Positions 54,383 through 62,175 of a stretch of DNA of 64,000 nt are shown here, piece by piece. The notes below the pieces were generated by a model. That model saw only the letters and a program-made list of their open reading frames with translations, did not search any database and had not been told where the DNA came from. The stretch covers positions 1 through 64,000 of the forward strand of contig CAKSWC010000002.1 of assembly GCA_934511365.1 (NCBI GenBank). The letters are read 5' to 3'. The DNA is from an uncultured Eubacteriales bacterium. GTDB lineage: Bacteria; Bacillota; Clostridia; Oscillospirales; Acutalibacteraceae. The translations under genes and the position numbers were made by a program. The number at the start of each line of letters is the position of its first letter. Position 1 is the stretch's first letter.

Positions 54383-54415
54383 ACCCCCGTGACTGCCGTC
54401 ACGGGGGTTGTTTTT
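54383..54415 (+). terminator. terminator of ppdK
   Basis: ACCCCCGTGAC (54383-54393) pairs with GTCACGGGGGT (54398-54408) around a 4-base loop, then TTTTT. Confidence 0.95.
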
Positions 54416-54424
54416 GTATAACAC

Positions 54425-54452
54425 TTGACTTTTTTCTTTTTTGTGTTATCAT
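54425..54452 (+). promoter_or_regulatory. promoter of the structured leader and 94-aa gene
   Basis: TTGACT (54425-54430), a 16-base spacer and TATCAT (54447-54452). Transcription should begin near 54459, about 340 bases before the coding start. Confidence 0.65.
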
Positions 54453-54458
54453 AAATAT

Positions 54459-54620
54459 ACCATAAAGAGTGGCGCGAGGGCTACGAAATACCCAAAAGTT
54501 TGCATCTGATTGCAAGTATGGTTATGTTTAACAAGGATGAAAACGCAGGCAGGCTGACAGGCTGACGCCTGTCAAGTTTTAAGACGCAGTTAAACGCAAT
54601 CATACGCCGCAATACTTGTA
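54459..54620 (+). ncRNA. unassigned structured RNA domain, first half of the leader
   Basis: Pairings visible by eye: ACCATA with TATGGT (54459-54464/54517-54522) enclosing TTGCA/TGCAA; then one long imperfect hairpin made of GTTTAAC/GTTAAAC (54526-54532/54589-54595), AAAAC/GTTTT (54540-54544/54576-54580) and GACAGGC/GCCTGTC (54556-54562/54567-54573) with a TGAC loop. CAAGTAT (54513-54519) can alternatively pair with ATACTTG (54612-54618), excluding the first stem. I could not match it to a known class. Confidence 0.6.
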
Positions 54621-54625
54621 AAGTT

Positions 54626-54760
54626 TCAGGTGTTCCGCAGCACACGGGACAGACCCGTTGACCGCCCGGCAACCTGCAAAAGCGCAAGGTGCCAAAGTCT
54701 GACCGATGGTGACGAACATGATTTTTTGCGCCCGTCGGTAACGATGGGTGTTTTCTTTTT
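54626..54760 (+). promoter_or_regulatory. SAM-clan (SAM-I or SAM-I/IV-like) riboswitch aptamer with terminator platform
   Basis: The segment GGGACAGACCC, then CCCGGCAACC, then a short stem, then GGTGCCAAAGTC reproduces the core order of S-box RNAs. P1 can form from TCA+TGTTC (54626-54628, 54631-54635) with GAACATGA (54714-54721). Downstream, CCCGTCG/CGATGGG (54731-54737/54742-54748) with GTAA loop and TTTTCTTTTT is a terminator. ACCGATGG (54702-54709) inside the aptamer's 3' part can instead pair with CCGTCGGT (54732-54739), a ready antiterminator. The AGAG junction typical of SAM-I is not seen, so a variant class is likely. Confidence 0.68.
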
Positions 54761-54761
54761 G

Positions 54762-54798
54762 CCTCTCTTTGCGGAAAAATTTTAAAGAGAGGTTTTTT
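54762..54798 (+). promoter_or_regulatory. hairpin masking the RBS of the 94-aa gene
   Basis: CCTCTCTTT (54762-54770) pairs perfectly with AAAGAGAGG (54784-54792), then six T residues. The 3' arm contains AGAGAGG, the only RBS-like sequence before the ATG at 54801, so the hairpin may both mask translation and act as a second terminator. Confidence 0.75.
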
Positions 54799-54800
54799 CA

Positions 54801-55085
54801 ATGTCAAAACTCAAAAATTTATTATCCGCTTATCCCAATAGCAGAATTTTTCTGCATTTCAATACTCATGAGCTTGCCCGTCGGTTTCTTGCCGATGCAG
54901 AGGCCGAGGGCTTCACCTTCGGCGACGGCGTGAAGCCGACAGAGCGCGGCGCCGACAGCATTTTTGCCCTCAATGACGACATGACAATAAACTATGTCGG
55001 CTTTGTCGGTCACATGGCGTTCGGCTCCGGCACAGACAAGATCGGAGACAAAAAGCTTGTGAGGATTGAATACGGTGAAATTTGA
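54801..55085 (+). CDS. conserved-looking 94-residue protein, function unknown, riboswitch-controlled
   Basis: The 94 residues have no signal peptide or membrane segment. The pattern is an N-terminal amphipathic part (MSKLKNLLSAYPN), a short strand 'RIFLHFNTHE', a helix, 'EGFTFGDGVKPTERGAD', and a Gly-rich 'VGFVGHMAFGSGTDKIG' before a final strand. It reads as a small alpha/beta fold protein. I recall similar proteins in other Clostridia, annotated only as hypothetical. It is preceded by about 340 bases of structured leader with a SAM-clan-like aptamer, which suggests a link to methionine/SAM supply. It is followed by a terminator at 55155-55190. Confidence 0.8.
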   Translation: MSKLKNLLSAYPNSRIFLHFNTHELARRFLADAEAEGFTFGDGVKPTERGADSIFALNDDMTINYVGFVGHMAFGSGTDKIGDKKLVRIEYGEI

Positions 55086-55154
55086 ACAGATGTCCGCAAA
55101 GTGTGCTCAGATCTGAAATTTTCACTCGGAAAATGTATACCAACATATAACAAA

Positions 55155-55190
55155 GGAGCCGCCAGGTAACGGACGGCTCCAAATTTTTTG
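55155..55190 (+). terminator. terminator of the 94-aa gene
   Basis: GGAGCCG (55155-55161) pairs with CGGCTCC (55174-55180), extended by CC/GG, then AAATTTTTT. Confidence 0.8.
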
Positions 55191-55199
55191 ACTTGTTGA

Positions 55200-55574
55200 T
55201 TGGGTTATGACTTGCTCTGCCCTTTTTCCGGAATCATTCCGCCGGACGGAATTGAAAGCGAGGACCTTTGCACTGTTCTTGCAAACCTCATTGACAACGC
55301 CGCCGAGGCCTGCGAAAAGCTGCCCGGAGAAAAAACGATTGACGTTGAGGCGAGGAAAGTTGCCGGTTACTTCATTTTAAGCATTTCCAACCCGACCTCC
55401 GGCGCAAAAAATCCAAAACTCAGAACGACCAAAAGCGACCGGCGCAACCACGGCATAGGCCTGAAAAATGTTGAACGCGCACTGAAAAAATATAACGGCG
55501 CCCTCAGCACCGAAAACGAAAACGAAGTTTTCACCGCCAGCGTTCGCTTTGAACTTCCGGCGCGTGAACAATAA
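55200..55574 (+). pseudogene. remnant of an AgrC/LytS-type sensor histidine kinase (GHKL ATPase domain)
   Basis: A 124-residue frame carrying the catalytic domain of a GHKL-type kinase: N-box VLANLIDNAAEAC and G-box NHGIGLKNVERALKKYNG, ending in a strand 'FTASVRFELP'. The membrane sensor and the dimerisation/His region are missing. The frame is only open from a TTG one codon after an in-frame TGA, with no RBS, and it lies directly behind a terminator. No response regulator gene is adjacent. It is best read as a decayed two-component or quorum-sensing kinase. Confidence 0.75.
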
Positions 55575-55622
55575 ATTAAGTGCATTGAAAAAACTTTACA
55601 CCCCGTTTTTTCAATGCCACAC

Positions 55623-55657
55623 AAAAAAGCTGCCCACGGATGGGGCAGCTTTTTTTA
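55623..55657. terminator. bidirectional terminator
   Basis: AAAGCTGCCC (55626-55635) pairs with GGGCAGCTTT (55643-55652), with T-runs on both strands. It ends the minus-strand uxuA-to-iolC run right at the iolC stop. Confidence 0.92.
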
Positions 55658-56674
55658 TTATACTCTTGCGACCATTTCGCCGTAGAGTTCTTTTTCTTCT
55701 TTAATGAATTTTTCAACTGCTTCAACAGTTGGCATAGCGGCCGAACAGCTATGAGCGGAAATGAGCATTGAAGCGGACGCCGTTCCAAACTCAAGCGCAT
55801 CAATAACGTCCCAACCCTCAAGCAAGCAGCGGATGAACGCTGAGGCGTAGCCGTCGCCGCCGCCGAAGCCTTTCATCGCCTTAACCGGGAACGGCTTGAT
55901 TGAATAGCTCTTTCCGTCGTTTGTATAGGCGGTTGAGCCGTCCTTTCCGTGCTTGATGATAACGATTTTTGCGCCGTGGGAGTGCCAGCGTTTTGCGCTC
56001 TCCTCGTCCGTTTTGCAAACGCCCATGATAGCCTCGGTGAGGTCATATTCCTCGCGTGAGCCGAGAATGATGTCGCTGTTTTCGGCAACTATCGAATAGT
56101 ATACGGAAATTTCATCCTTGTTTTTCCATGTGTACGGGCGGTAGTCGATATCAAAAATCACAACGGTTCCGTTCTTTTTGGCGAGCATCATCGCTTTAAG
56201 AACCGCCTCCCTTGAGGGTGACTGAGAAAGCGCCGTTCCGGAAATGACGATAGCCTTTGCGCTTTTTATGTATTCCTCGCTGACCTCACCCGGCTCAAGC
56301 ATAAGGTCGGCAACGCCGTCACGATACATAAGGATGCTGCTTTCGGTCGGGCTTTTGATTTCGGTAAAGGTCAGGCCGATTTTTTCCCCGTTCTTTGCGC
56401 GGACAACATTTGAGGTGTCAATTCCGTCCTTTTTGAAGTAGTCGATAACATAGTCTCCGTGCTGATCATCGGAAACCTTTCCGATGAAACCGACCTTCTT
56501 TCCGAGCCTTGCAAGGCCGACGGCGATGTTCGCCGGTGAACCGCCGACATACTTATTGAAGTTGCAGCTTTCCGAAAGCGGACGGTTCATGTCTGTGGGA
56601 TTGAAGTCAATCGCAATTCTTCCGATGGGGATAACGTCCAGAGGACGGCTTTGGTCAAATTCAACGTATTTCAT
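55658..56674 (-). CDS. iolC: 5-dehydro-2-deoxygluconokinase
   Basis: A 338-residue PfkB-family kinase of the IolC type. It opens with VIPIGRIAIDFNP and KYVGGSPANIAVGLARLG, has 'IFDIDYRPYTWKN' in the middle, and ends with KGFGGGDGYASAF, where Asp274 is the catalytic base. IolC phosphorylates 5-dehydro-2-deoxy-D-gluconate in myo-inositol breakdown. The aldolase upstream could cleave the product as IolJ does. Other iol genes (iolA, B, D, E, G) are not in the window. RBS AAAGGAG. Confidence 0.88.
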   Translation of the reverse strand: MKYVEFDQSRPLDVIPIGRIAIDFNPTDMNRPLSESCNFNKYVGGSPANIAVGLARLGKKVGFIGKVSDDQHGDYVIDYFKKDGIDTSNVVRAKNGEKIGLTFTEIKSPTESSILMYRDGVADLMLEPGEVSEEYIKSAKAIVISGTALSQSPSREAVLKAMMLAKKNGTVVIFDIDYRPYTWKNKDEISVYYSIVAENSDIILGSREEYDLTEAIMGVCKTDEESAKRWHSHGAKIVIIKHGKDGSTAYTNDGKSYSIKPFPVKAMKGFGGGDGYASAFIRCLLEGWDVIDALEFGTASASMLISAHSCSAAMPTVEAVEKFIKEEKELYGEMVARV

Positions 56675-56687
56675 TGTTTATTCTCCT

Positions 56688-57548
56688 TTAAAATAAATTT
56701 ATGTCATCGGCCTTGTTAACCGAATAAAAAATTTCCATGTGTTTTTTTGCGTTATTATAGGCGCCGTCAATTTCAGCCTGATGGAGGTCATAATATCCGC
56801 CGATTTTTCCGCTTTCATAGCTCTCGCGGACAGAACGCTCAACAGAGTCAAAGGTTGCGGTTGCAATATTGATTTTTTTGATTCCGTTTTGGTGGCAGCG
56901 AATGAAGTCCTTTTCACTGATGCCTGTTCCTCCGTGGAGAACAAGCGGAATTGAAACCAGTTCATGAACCTTTTCAAGGATATCAAAACGCAATTTCGGC
57001 TCCTCTTTGTAATTTCCGTGGGCGTTGCCTATGGCGATTGCAAGCGCATCAACCTTTGTTTCCTCTGCAAAGCGCTTCGCCTGTTCGGGAGACGTACAGT
57101 TGATTGCAATGTCCTCGCTGCCGTCCTCGCTGCCACCAACGCAGCCGATTTCCGCCTCAACGGCCGCGCCGTATTCCTTTGCAATTTCAACAATGCCCTT
57201 GGTAATTTCAATGTTCTCCTCAACCGGAAGGTGGGAGCCGTCAAACATTACGGACGTAAAGCCGATGTCAAGCGCCTGCTCAATGCAGCAAGGCGTTTTT
57301 CCGTGGTCAAGATGAACGGCAACGGGAACGTCCGCCTCCTCAGCCGCAGCAACCATCAGCGGCCCGATGAGAGCCAGTGGCGAATGGTTGAGCCGGACCT
57401 CGGCAATCTGAAGAATAATCGGCGAGCGCGTCTCCTCGGCCGCTTTAATCACGCCAAGAACCATTTCCATGTTTGCAACGCTGAACGAACCGACCGCATA
57501 GTTACGCTTCTGCGCGTCAAGAAGCAGGTCTTTCATATTAACAAGCAT
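56688..57548 (-). CDS. class II fructose-bisphosphate-type aldolase (IolJ/FbaA/KbaY-like)
   Basis: A 286-residue zinc aldolase. VAVHLDHGKT supplies Asp81 (catalytic) and His82 (zinc), NAHGNYK supplies His177 and VLHGGTG supplies His205 (zinc). The short class IIb-like length and TSVMFDGSHLP segment fit the KbaY/GatY/IolJ branch. Next to iolC it may split 6-phospho-5-dehydro-2-deoxygluconate into dihydroxyacetone phosphate and malonic semialdehyde; general fructose-bisphosphate or tagatose-bisphosphate cleavage is the alternative. Starts one base after the KDG-kinase-like gene stop. Confidence 0.88.
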   Translation of the reverse strand: MLVNMKDLLLDAQKRNYAVGSFSVANMEMVLGVIKAAEETRSPIILQIAEVRLNHSPLALIGPLMVAAAEEADVPVAVHLDHGKTPCCIEQALDIGFTSVMFDGSHLPVEENIEITKGIVEIAKEYGAAVEAEIGCVGGSEDGSEDIAINCTSPEQAKRFAEETKVDALAIAIGNAHGNYKEEPKLRFDILEKVHELVSIPLVLHGGTGISEKDFIRCHQNGIKKINIATATFDSVERSVRESYESGKIGGYYDLHQAEIDGAYNNAKKHMEIFYSVNKADDINLF

Positions 57549-57549
57549 T

Positions 57550-58629
57550 TTATCTCACAACCTTTGCAGATTTTTTGTTCACTATATTTTCAATGTCCTC
57601 TTCTGTTGCCATTGAAGTATCGCCCGGAGTTGTCATTGCAAACGCCGCGTGGGCAAGAGCAAACTCAAGAGCATATTCGATATCCTTATTTGAAAAAAGG
57701 GCAAACAGAAGTCCGGAGGCAAAGCTGTCTCCGCTTCCGATGCGGTCAAGAACAGAAAGCTTTTCAAAAGTTCCGGACAAAACAAGCCTTTTATCCTTGA
57801 CGCAGACCGCGCGCAAACTGTTGCAGGATGCCGAATGAACCGTTCTTACGGTTGTTGCAATGAGCTTTATGTTCGGATATTTTTCCGTAACGCCGTTCAT
57901 AAAGCGCAGATAGCGCTCATCGTCATGGACGTCAAGGTCTGCTCCGCTTTCCGCCTCAAAACCGAGAACATTCACAAAGTCAAATTCGTTGCCAAAAACT
58001 ATATCAGTATACTTTAAAATTTCTCCGATTGTTTTTTTGACCTCATCTGCGTTTTCAAGACAAGCCCACAATGACGGGCGGTAATTGAAGTCAAAGGAGA
58101 CAAGCGTTTTGTGTTCCTTAGCCTTTTTCACCGCCTCAAGCGCCGCCTTTGCCGTACTGCCGGACAGGGCGCAGAAAATTCCGCCGGTATGAAAAACACG
58201 AACGCCTTTTGAAAAAATTCCGTCCCAGTCAAAATCGCCCTCTTTAATCTTTGAGACGGCGGTGTGTCCCCTGTCTGAGGTGCTTTTTGCGCCTCTGAGA
58301 CCAAAACCGCGCTCAACAAAGTTCAGCCCATTGCGGCAGTCTTTGCCGATTTTATCAAACGGTTCCCACCGAATCAGCGAGGTGTCAACGCCGCCCTGCA
58401 TGATGAGATCCTCAATAAGCAATCCGACATCGTTTTTGCAAAGCGCGGTTGCAACGGCGGTTTTCTTTTTGAAGCACTTTGAAAGCGCTCTTGCAACATT
58501 ATATTCGCCGCCGCCCTCCCAAACAGCGAAGGAGCGGGCGTTCTTGACCCGGCTTTCCCCCGGGTCAAGGCGCAGCATAACCTCTCCGAGGGAAACAAGG
58601 TCATAAAGCGCGTCTTTTTTGAAGTTCAT
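57550..58629 (-). CDS. PfkB family sugar kinase, 2-keto-3-deoxygluconate kinase-like
   Basis: A 359-residue ribokinase-type enzyme: LVSLGEVMLRLDPGE start, WEGGGEYNVARALSKCF substrate site, VSFDFNYRPSLW, and the catalytic LDRIGSGDSFASGL with Asp301. The GEVMLRL and GGGEYNVA wording matches KDG kinases, which phosphorylate 2-keto-3-deoxygluconate from uronate breakdown. uxuA (mannonate dehydratase, which makes that substrate) lies upstream in the same run, supporting the assignment. No KDPG aldolase (kdgA) is visible here. It starts nine bases after the ABC permease stop. Confidence 0.85.
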   Translation of the reverse strand: MNFKKDALYDLVSLGEVMLRLDPGESRVKNARSFAVWEGGGEYNVARALSKCFKKKTAVATALCKNDVGLLIEDLIMQGGVDTSLIRWEPFDKIGKDCRNGLNFVERGFGLRGAKSTSDRGHTAVSKIKEGDFDWDGIFSKGVRVFHTGGIFCALSGSTAKAALEAVKKAKEHKTLVSFDFNYRPSLWACLENADEVKKTIGEILKYTDIVFGNEFDFVNVLGFEAESGADLDVHDDERYLRFMNGVTEKYPNIKLIATTVRTVHSASCNSLRAVCVKDKRLVLSGTFEKLSVLDRIGSGDSFASGLLFALFSNKDIEYALEFALAHAAFAMTTPGDTSMATEEDIENIVNKKSAKVVR

Positions 58630-58638
58630 ACAATCACC

Positions 58639-61600
58639 TTATTCGATTGATTTGAGCGCCTCAACAATATCAACGCGCTCAAGGTTGCGCCGAAGAACAA
58701 TATTCACGCAAAGGGAAAACGCCATTGAAAGCACGGCTGAATAAAGGAAGCTCAAAATGCCGACGCTCCTTGCAAACATGAGGATATCAACCTCACCAAC
58801 GGCAATTATCATCCGGTGCAGCGCAAGGCCGAAAATCAAGCCGAGTACCGTTCCAAAAACGCTGAGCATCAAATTTTCTCTGAAGATATACGCGGTGACC
58901 TCGCGCTTTCTGAAGCCGAGAACCTTTATCGTTGCAATCTCCTTTATGCGCTCGTTGATGTTGATTGAGGACAGGTTATAAAGAACAATGAACGAAAGAA
59001 GGCCGGCGGAAACAACAAGAATAATGACAACATAGCCAAGCGAATCCAGAATATGCTCAAAGGTCTGCTGCGCCTCTTCGGCGTATGAAACGGCGGTGAT
59101 GTCATATTCACTCATGAGGTCTTTTGAAAGCTGCTCCTTCTGCGTTCCGGAAAGGGGCGATTTAAATTTCGCCATGATGTAGTTATATCCCGGGTTTGCG
59201 CCAAAGAGAGCAGTATAAACCTCTTTCGTCATGAAAACATAATGGAAAACATAGTTTTCCGCAACGGCGGCAATGGGAACCTGAACAACATATGAATCGC
59301 TGACAAAAACATTGATGCTGTCTCCGGCGGAAAGGCCGAGCGATTCGGCAAGCTTTTTTGTGATAACCGCGCCGTTTTGCGGCAGTGAGAGCACTCCGCC
59401 GGTTGAGGTGTCTCTGAGCCTGATATAATTCGGAAGCATATCTGCGTTTTCCGGAACCATGATGTAGGTTTCAAAGCGCTTGCTGCTGTTTGTGCTTCCG
59501 GTGTTGGTAACTTTCATATAATTGAGGGTTGAAACCGCAACCTCCGCGCGCTCGGCAACGGTTTTCTGTGCGTCCGGCGCGGCAACAAGAGTGTCATACG
59601 AGCCGTTGAGAACAACCTGCATATCATAGGAAACAATGCTGTCGCTGTCTGTGAACTGCCTTTTGAGCATTGTGTTGATTGAATTCTGGAGGCCGAAGGC
59701 GGCAACCATCAGCGCCGTGCAGCCCATTACGCCGAGGACGGCCATCACAAAGCGCTTTTTATTCCGGAAAACATTGCGGAATGTAACCTTTGTTGTGAAG
59801 CTGAGCTTTTTCCAAAGCGATGGGAATTTTTCAAGGAAGATTCGCTTTCCGCCCTTGGGTGCTTTCGGTCTCATGAGAGAGGATGCGCTCGTCCCGAGAC
59901 TCCTGCGGCAGGCAAGATATGACGAAAGGACGGTTGCACCGATAGAAATTATCATTGCCGGAATTGCGTAACCGAAGCGGTACTTCACCTCAACGGCAGG
60001 CAGCGCAAAAAGGATTGAATATGCCTTTGAAATTGCGTACGGGAAAAGAGCAAAGCCGAGCATTGTTCCGGCAAAGGAGCCGATAGCGCTCGCAGCAAGG
60101 GAATAGATAAGGTATTTTCCGACTATTTCGCTGCTATGGAAACCGAGCGCCTTAAGCGTTCCAAGCTGAGTGCGGTCGTCCTCAACCATGCGCGTCATTG
60201 TGTTCAGGCAGACAAGCGCGGCAACAAGGAAAAATATCCACGGAAAAACTTTGGAGATTGCGGCCGTTCTTTCCGCCGTCTGTTCAAGCTCTTCAAAGCC
60301 GAGAAGCGCGTCATCGCGGTTTTGAACGTACCATTTTCCAACATCAAGGTTCAAAAGGAAGCTCTTGGCCTCGTCAAGCTGCGCTTTTGCCAATTCAAGC
60401 TTTTTGTTGATTTCCTCCTTCTGCGCGGCAAAGTCGGCCTCAACGGTTTTGGCTTTTTCCTTTGCAAGCTGGAGGTTTGTTTCAAAATTGGTTATCTGGT
60501 TTTTGGAGTCTGAAAGTTGATTGAGCGTTTCAAGCTCGCCGAACTGAATGTCATAGTTCGCGCTTGTCAGCTCCTTTTCTGCCTCTTTAAGTTCGGTTTC
60601 GGCAACGGTGAGCTGAGATTCAACCTCCTTGAGCGTTTTAACAAGCTCCGCGGCTTTTTCAAGGTCGGCTTTTTTCGCGGCGAGCTGAGTTTTTGCGTCG
60701 CTCAGTTCTTTTTTTGAGGCGGCGAGCTTTGCCTCAACCTCCTGAAGCTGCGGCTCCATGTATGCAGCCATTTCCTCAGCCGTTCCAACGGCGGTGAGGC
60801 TGTTAATTGTGCTCATGATTTTGTCAACTTCGGCGCCGACAAGACCGGACTCCTTAAAACGCTCAAGCATTGCGTCAACATTATTAGTCTGGGTCTGGTC
60901 AAACTTGTTCATTGCCGAACGCGTTGTTGCAACAAGGTTTTCAAGATATGAAACCGTTGTGAGCAGGCTGTTAACCTGCGTGTTTGCAACATTATACTGC
61001 GACTGTGCGTTTTTATAATCGGTTTCAGCGTTGGCATATTTATCAACAACGGCCTTGGCCTCGTTATACTTGTCTCGCTTTTCCTCCCATTTTTTATACT
61101 GGGTGGAATGCTGAAGCTTGCTTTGGTCAATTTTTGAGGAGGCCTCGCTCGCCTTTTTGTTGTATTCCTCTTTATACTGAGCAAGTTTTTTATCGCCGTT
61201 TTCGGCAAGGTCAAGAATCTCCTTGACCTTCGCCTCGCCTTCGGTGAGCTTTGTTTCCGCCTCAGACTTCGCCTCGGCGTATTTCTGCTCCTGAGCGGCA
61301 ACCTCGCTTGAATATTTTTCTTTAATTGCGTTCACCCTGATGTCGATTCTCTCCTGCGCAATGGAGTTGAGATAGGAAACAAACGGGGCAATATAATTTT
61401 TATATTCGGCGGAAAACGGATCATAATTATCCGAACCGGCAACTTTGATTGAAAAGCTGTTGAAATATTCGGAAGTGAAATTGTCTGCGGAAATATATAT
61501 GAAAGTTCCAAGCTTTCCCGTTCCTATGTTCGTATAGCCGCGTTCATATGAGATATAGCGCGGTGAACGGATAATTCCCGTTATTGTGAACTGCGTGTTT

Positions 61601-62163
61601 TTGAGCGAGGCCGCCGCATCGGCACCGTCACCCTCAATGGAAACAACATTCCCAATTTCAAAACCGTCCGGCGTTGAAAGCGCGCTGCGGTCAACAACGC
61701 ACTGATCCGGGCCCGTTGGCCACGCGCCCTCAATAAGCTGCGGCCGATTGAGGAAAGATGGGTCATTCTGCCCTTGGGAGTAGGCGGAAAGCTTGTTCAA
61801 ATCGAGCGCAAGCGCGCGCACGGTGAGCTGGGAACCGTCAAGGTCAACGGCGTTCTGTCCATTGATTCTGAGCACACCGTCAAAAAACTTTTCTCCAATA
61901 ACGGACTCAACACCGCTTATTGTTGAAAGGGTTGCAAGGTCATCGTTTGAAAGTCCGACCGTTGAAGTCAGAGAGATGTCCATTGCGTTTGTATCCTGAA
62001 GATACTGCCCGGCGGTTTCAAGCATATCGGGAGCGGTTGCGTTCATTCCGGCAAAGAAGCTGATTCCGAGCGCAACGATTGCAACGATTGAAAAGAACCT
62101 TGAGCGTGTGCGTTCAATCGTCCGCAAAGTGTCTTTAAGCAAAGCTTTAGTCATTTTTAACAT
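58639..62163 (-). CDS. large FtsX-type ABC permease with extracellular coiled coil
   Basis: The 1174 residues have an N-terminal membrane helix (about 23-45), then an extracellular MacB-like domain (about 50-270). A long Lys/Glu/Ala heptad-rich coiled coil follows (about 280-625, e.g. 'VEAKLAASKKELSDAKTQL'), then FtsX block 1 (about 635-765). After a linker at about 775-800 comes a second membrane/extracellular unit and FtsX block 2 (about 1055-1174) with 'NERIKEIATIKVLGFRKREV'. This two-block layout belongs to large Gram-positive permeases paired with a separate ATPase, here the gene 12 bases upstream. They act in peptide/bacteriocin resistance, lipid or cell-wall processes. The long coiled coil could reach through the wall. 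Confidence 0.9.
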   Translation of the reverse strand: MLKMTKALLKDTLRTIERTRSRFFSIVAIVALGISFFAGMNATAPDMLETAGQYLQDTNAMDISLTSTVGLSNDDLATLSTISGVESVIGEKFFDGVLRINGQNAVDLDGSQLTVRALALDLNKLSAYSQGQNDPSFLNRPQLIEGAWPTGPDQCVVDRSALSTPDGFEIGNVVSIEGDGADAAASLKNTQFTITGIIRSPRYISYERGYTNIGTGKLGTFIYISADNFTSEYFNSFSIKVAGSDNYDPFSAEYKNYIAPFVSYLNSIAQERIDIRVNAIKEKYSSEVAAQEQKYAEAKSEAETKLTEGEAKVKEILDLAENGDKKLAQYKEEYNKKASEASSKIDQSKLQHSTQYKKWEEKRDKYNEAKAVVDKYANAETDYKNAQSQYNVANTQVNSLLTTVSYLENLVATTRSAMNKFDQTQTNNVDAMLERFKESGLVGAEVDKIMSTINSLTAVGTAEEMAAYMEPQLQEVEAKLAASKKELSDAKTQLAAKKADLEKAAELVKTLKEVESQLTVAETELKEAEKELTSANYDIQFGELETLNQLSDSKNQITNFETNLQLAKEKAKTVEADFAAQKEEINKKLELAKAQLDEAKSFLLNLDVGKWYVQNRDDALLGFEELEQTAERTAAISKVFPWIFFLVAALVCLNTMTRMVEDDRTQLGTLKALGFHSSEIVGKYLIYSLAASAIGSFAGTMLGFALFPYAISKAYSILFALPAVEVKYRFGYAIPAMIISIGATVLSSYLACRRSLGTSASSLMRPKAPKGGKRIFLEKFPSLWKKLSFTTKVTFRNVFRNKKRFVMAVLGVMGCTALMVAAFGLQNSINTMLKRQFTDSDSIVSYDMQVVLNGSYDTLVAAPDAQKTVAERAEVAVSTLNYMKVTNTGSTNSSKRFETYIMVPENADMLPNYIRLRDTSTGGVLSLPQNGAVITKKLAESLGLSAGDSINVFVSDSYVVQVPIAAVAENYVFHYVFMTKEVYTALFGANPGYNYIMAKFKSPLSGTQKEQLSKDLMSEYDITAVSYAEEAQQTFEHILDSLGYVVIILVVSAGLLSFIVLYNLSSININERIKEIATIKVLGFRKREVTAYIFRENLMLSVFGTVLGLIFGLALHRMIIAVGEVDILMFARSVGILSFLYSAVLSMAFSLCVNIVLRRNLERVDIVEALKSIE

Positions 62164-62175
62164 TCACCTCAAAAA

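Noticed and set aside
54481..54720. Cobalamin, THF, lysine or T-box leader
   Set aside because: None of their conserved boxes (e.g. cobalamin GCCACTG, T-box TGGTACCGCG) is present; only the SAM-clan core fits the 3' half.
54481..54807. 108-codon minus-strand frame over the structured leader
   Set aside because: The plus strand carries promoter, paired RNA elements, terminator and RBS; the minus frame has no RBS and a low-complexity basic product.
56964..57800. 278-codon plus-strand frame opposite the aldolase and KDG-kinase-like genes
   Set aside because: It spans the boundary of two well-supported minus-strand genes, and its predicted protein is Arg/Phe-rich with no motifs.
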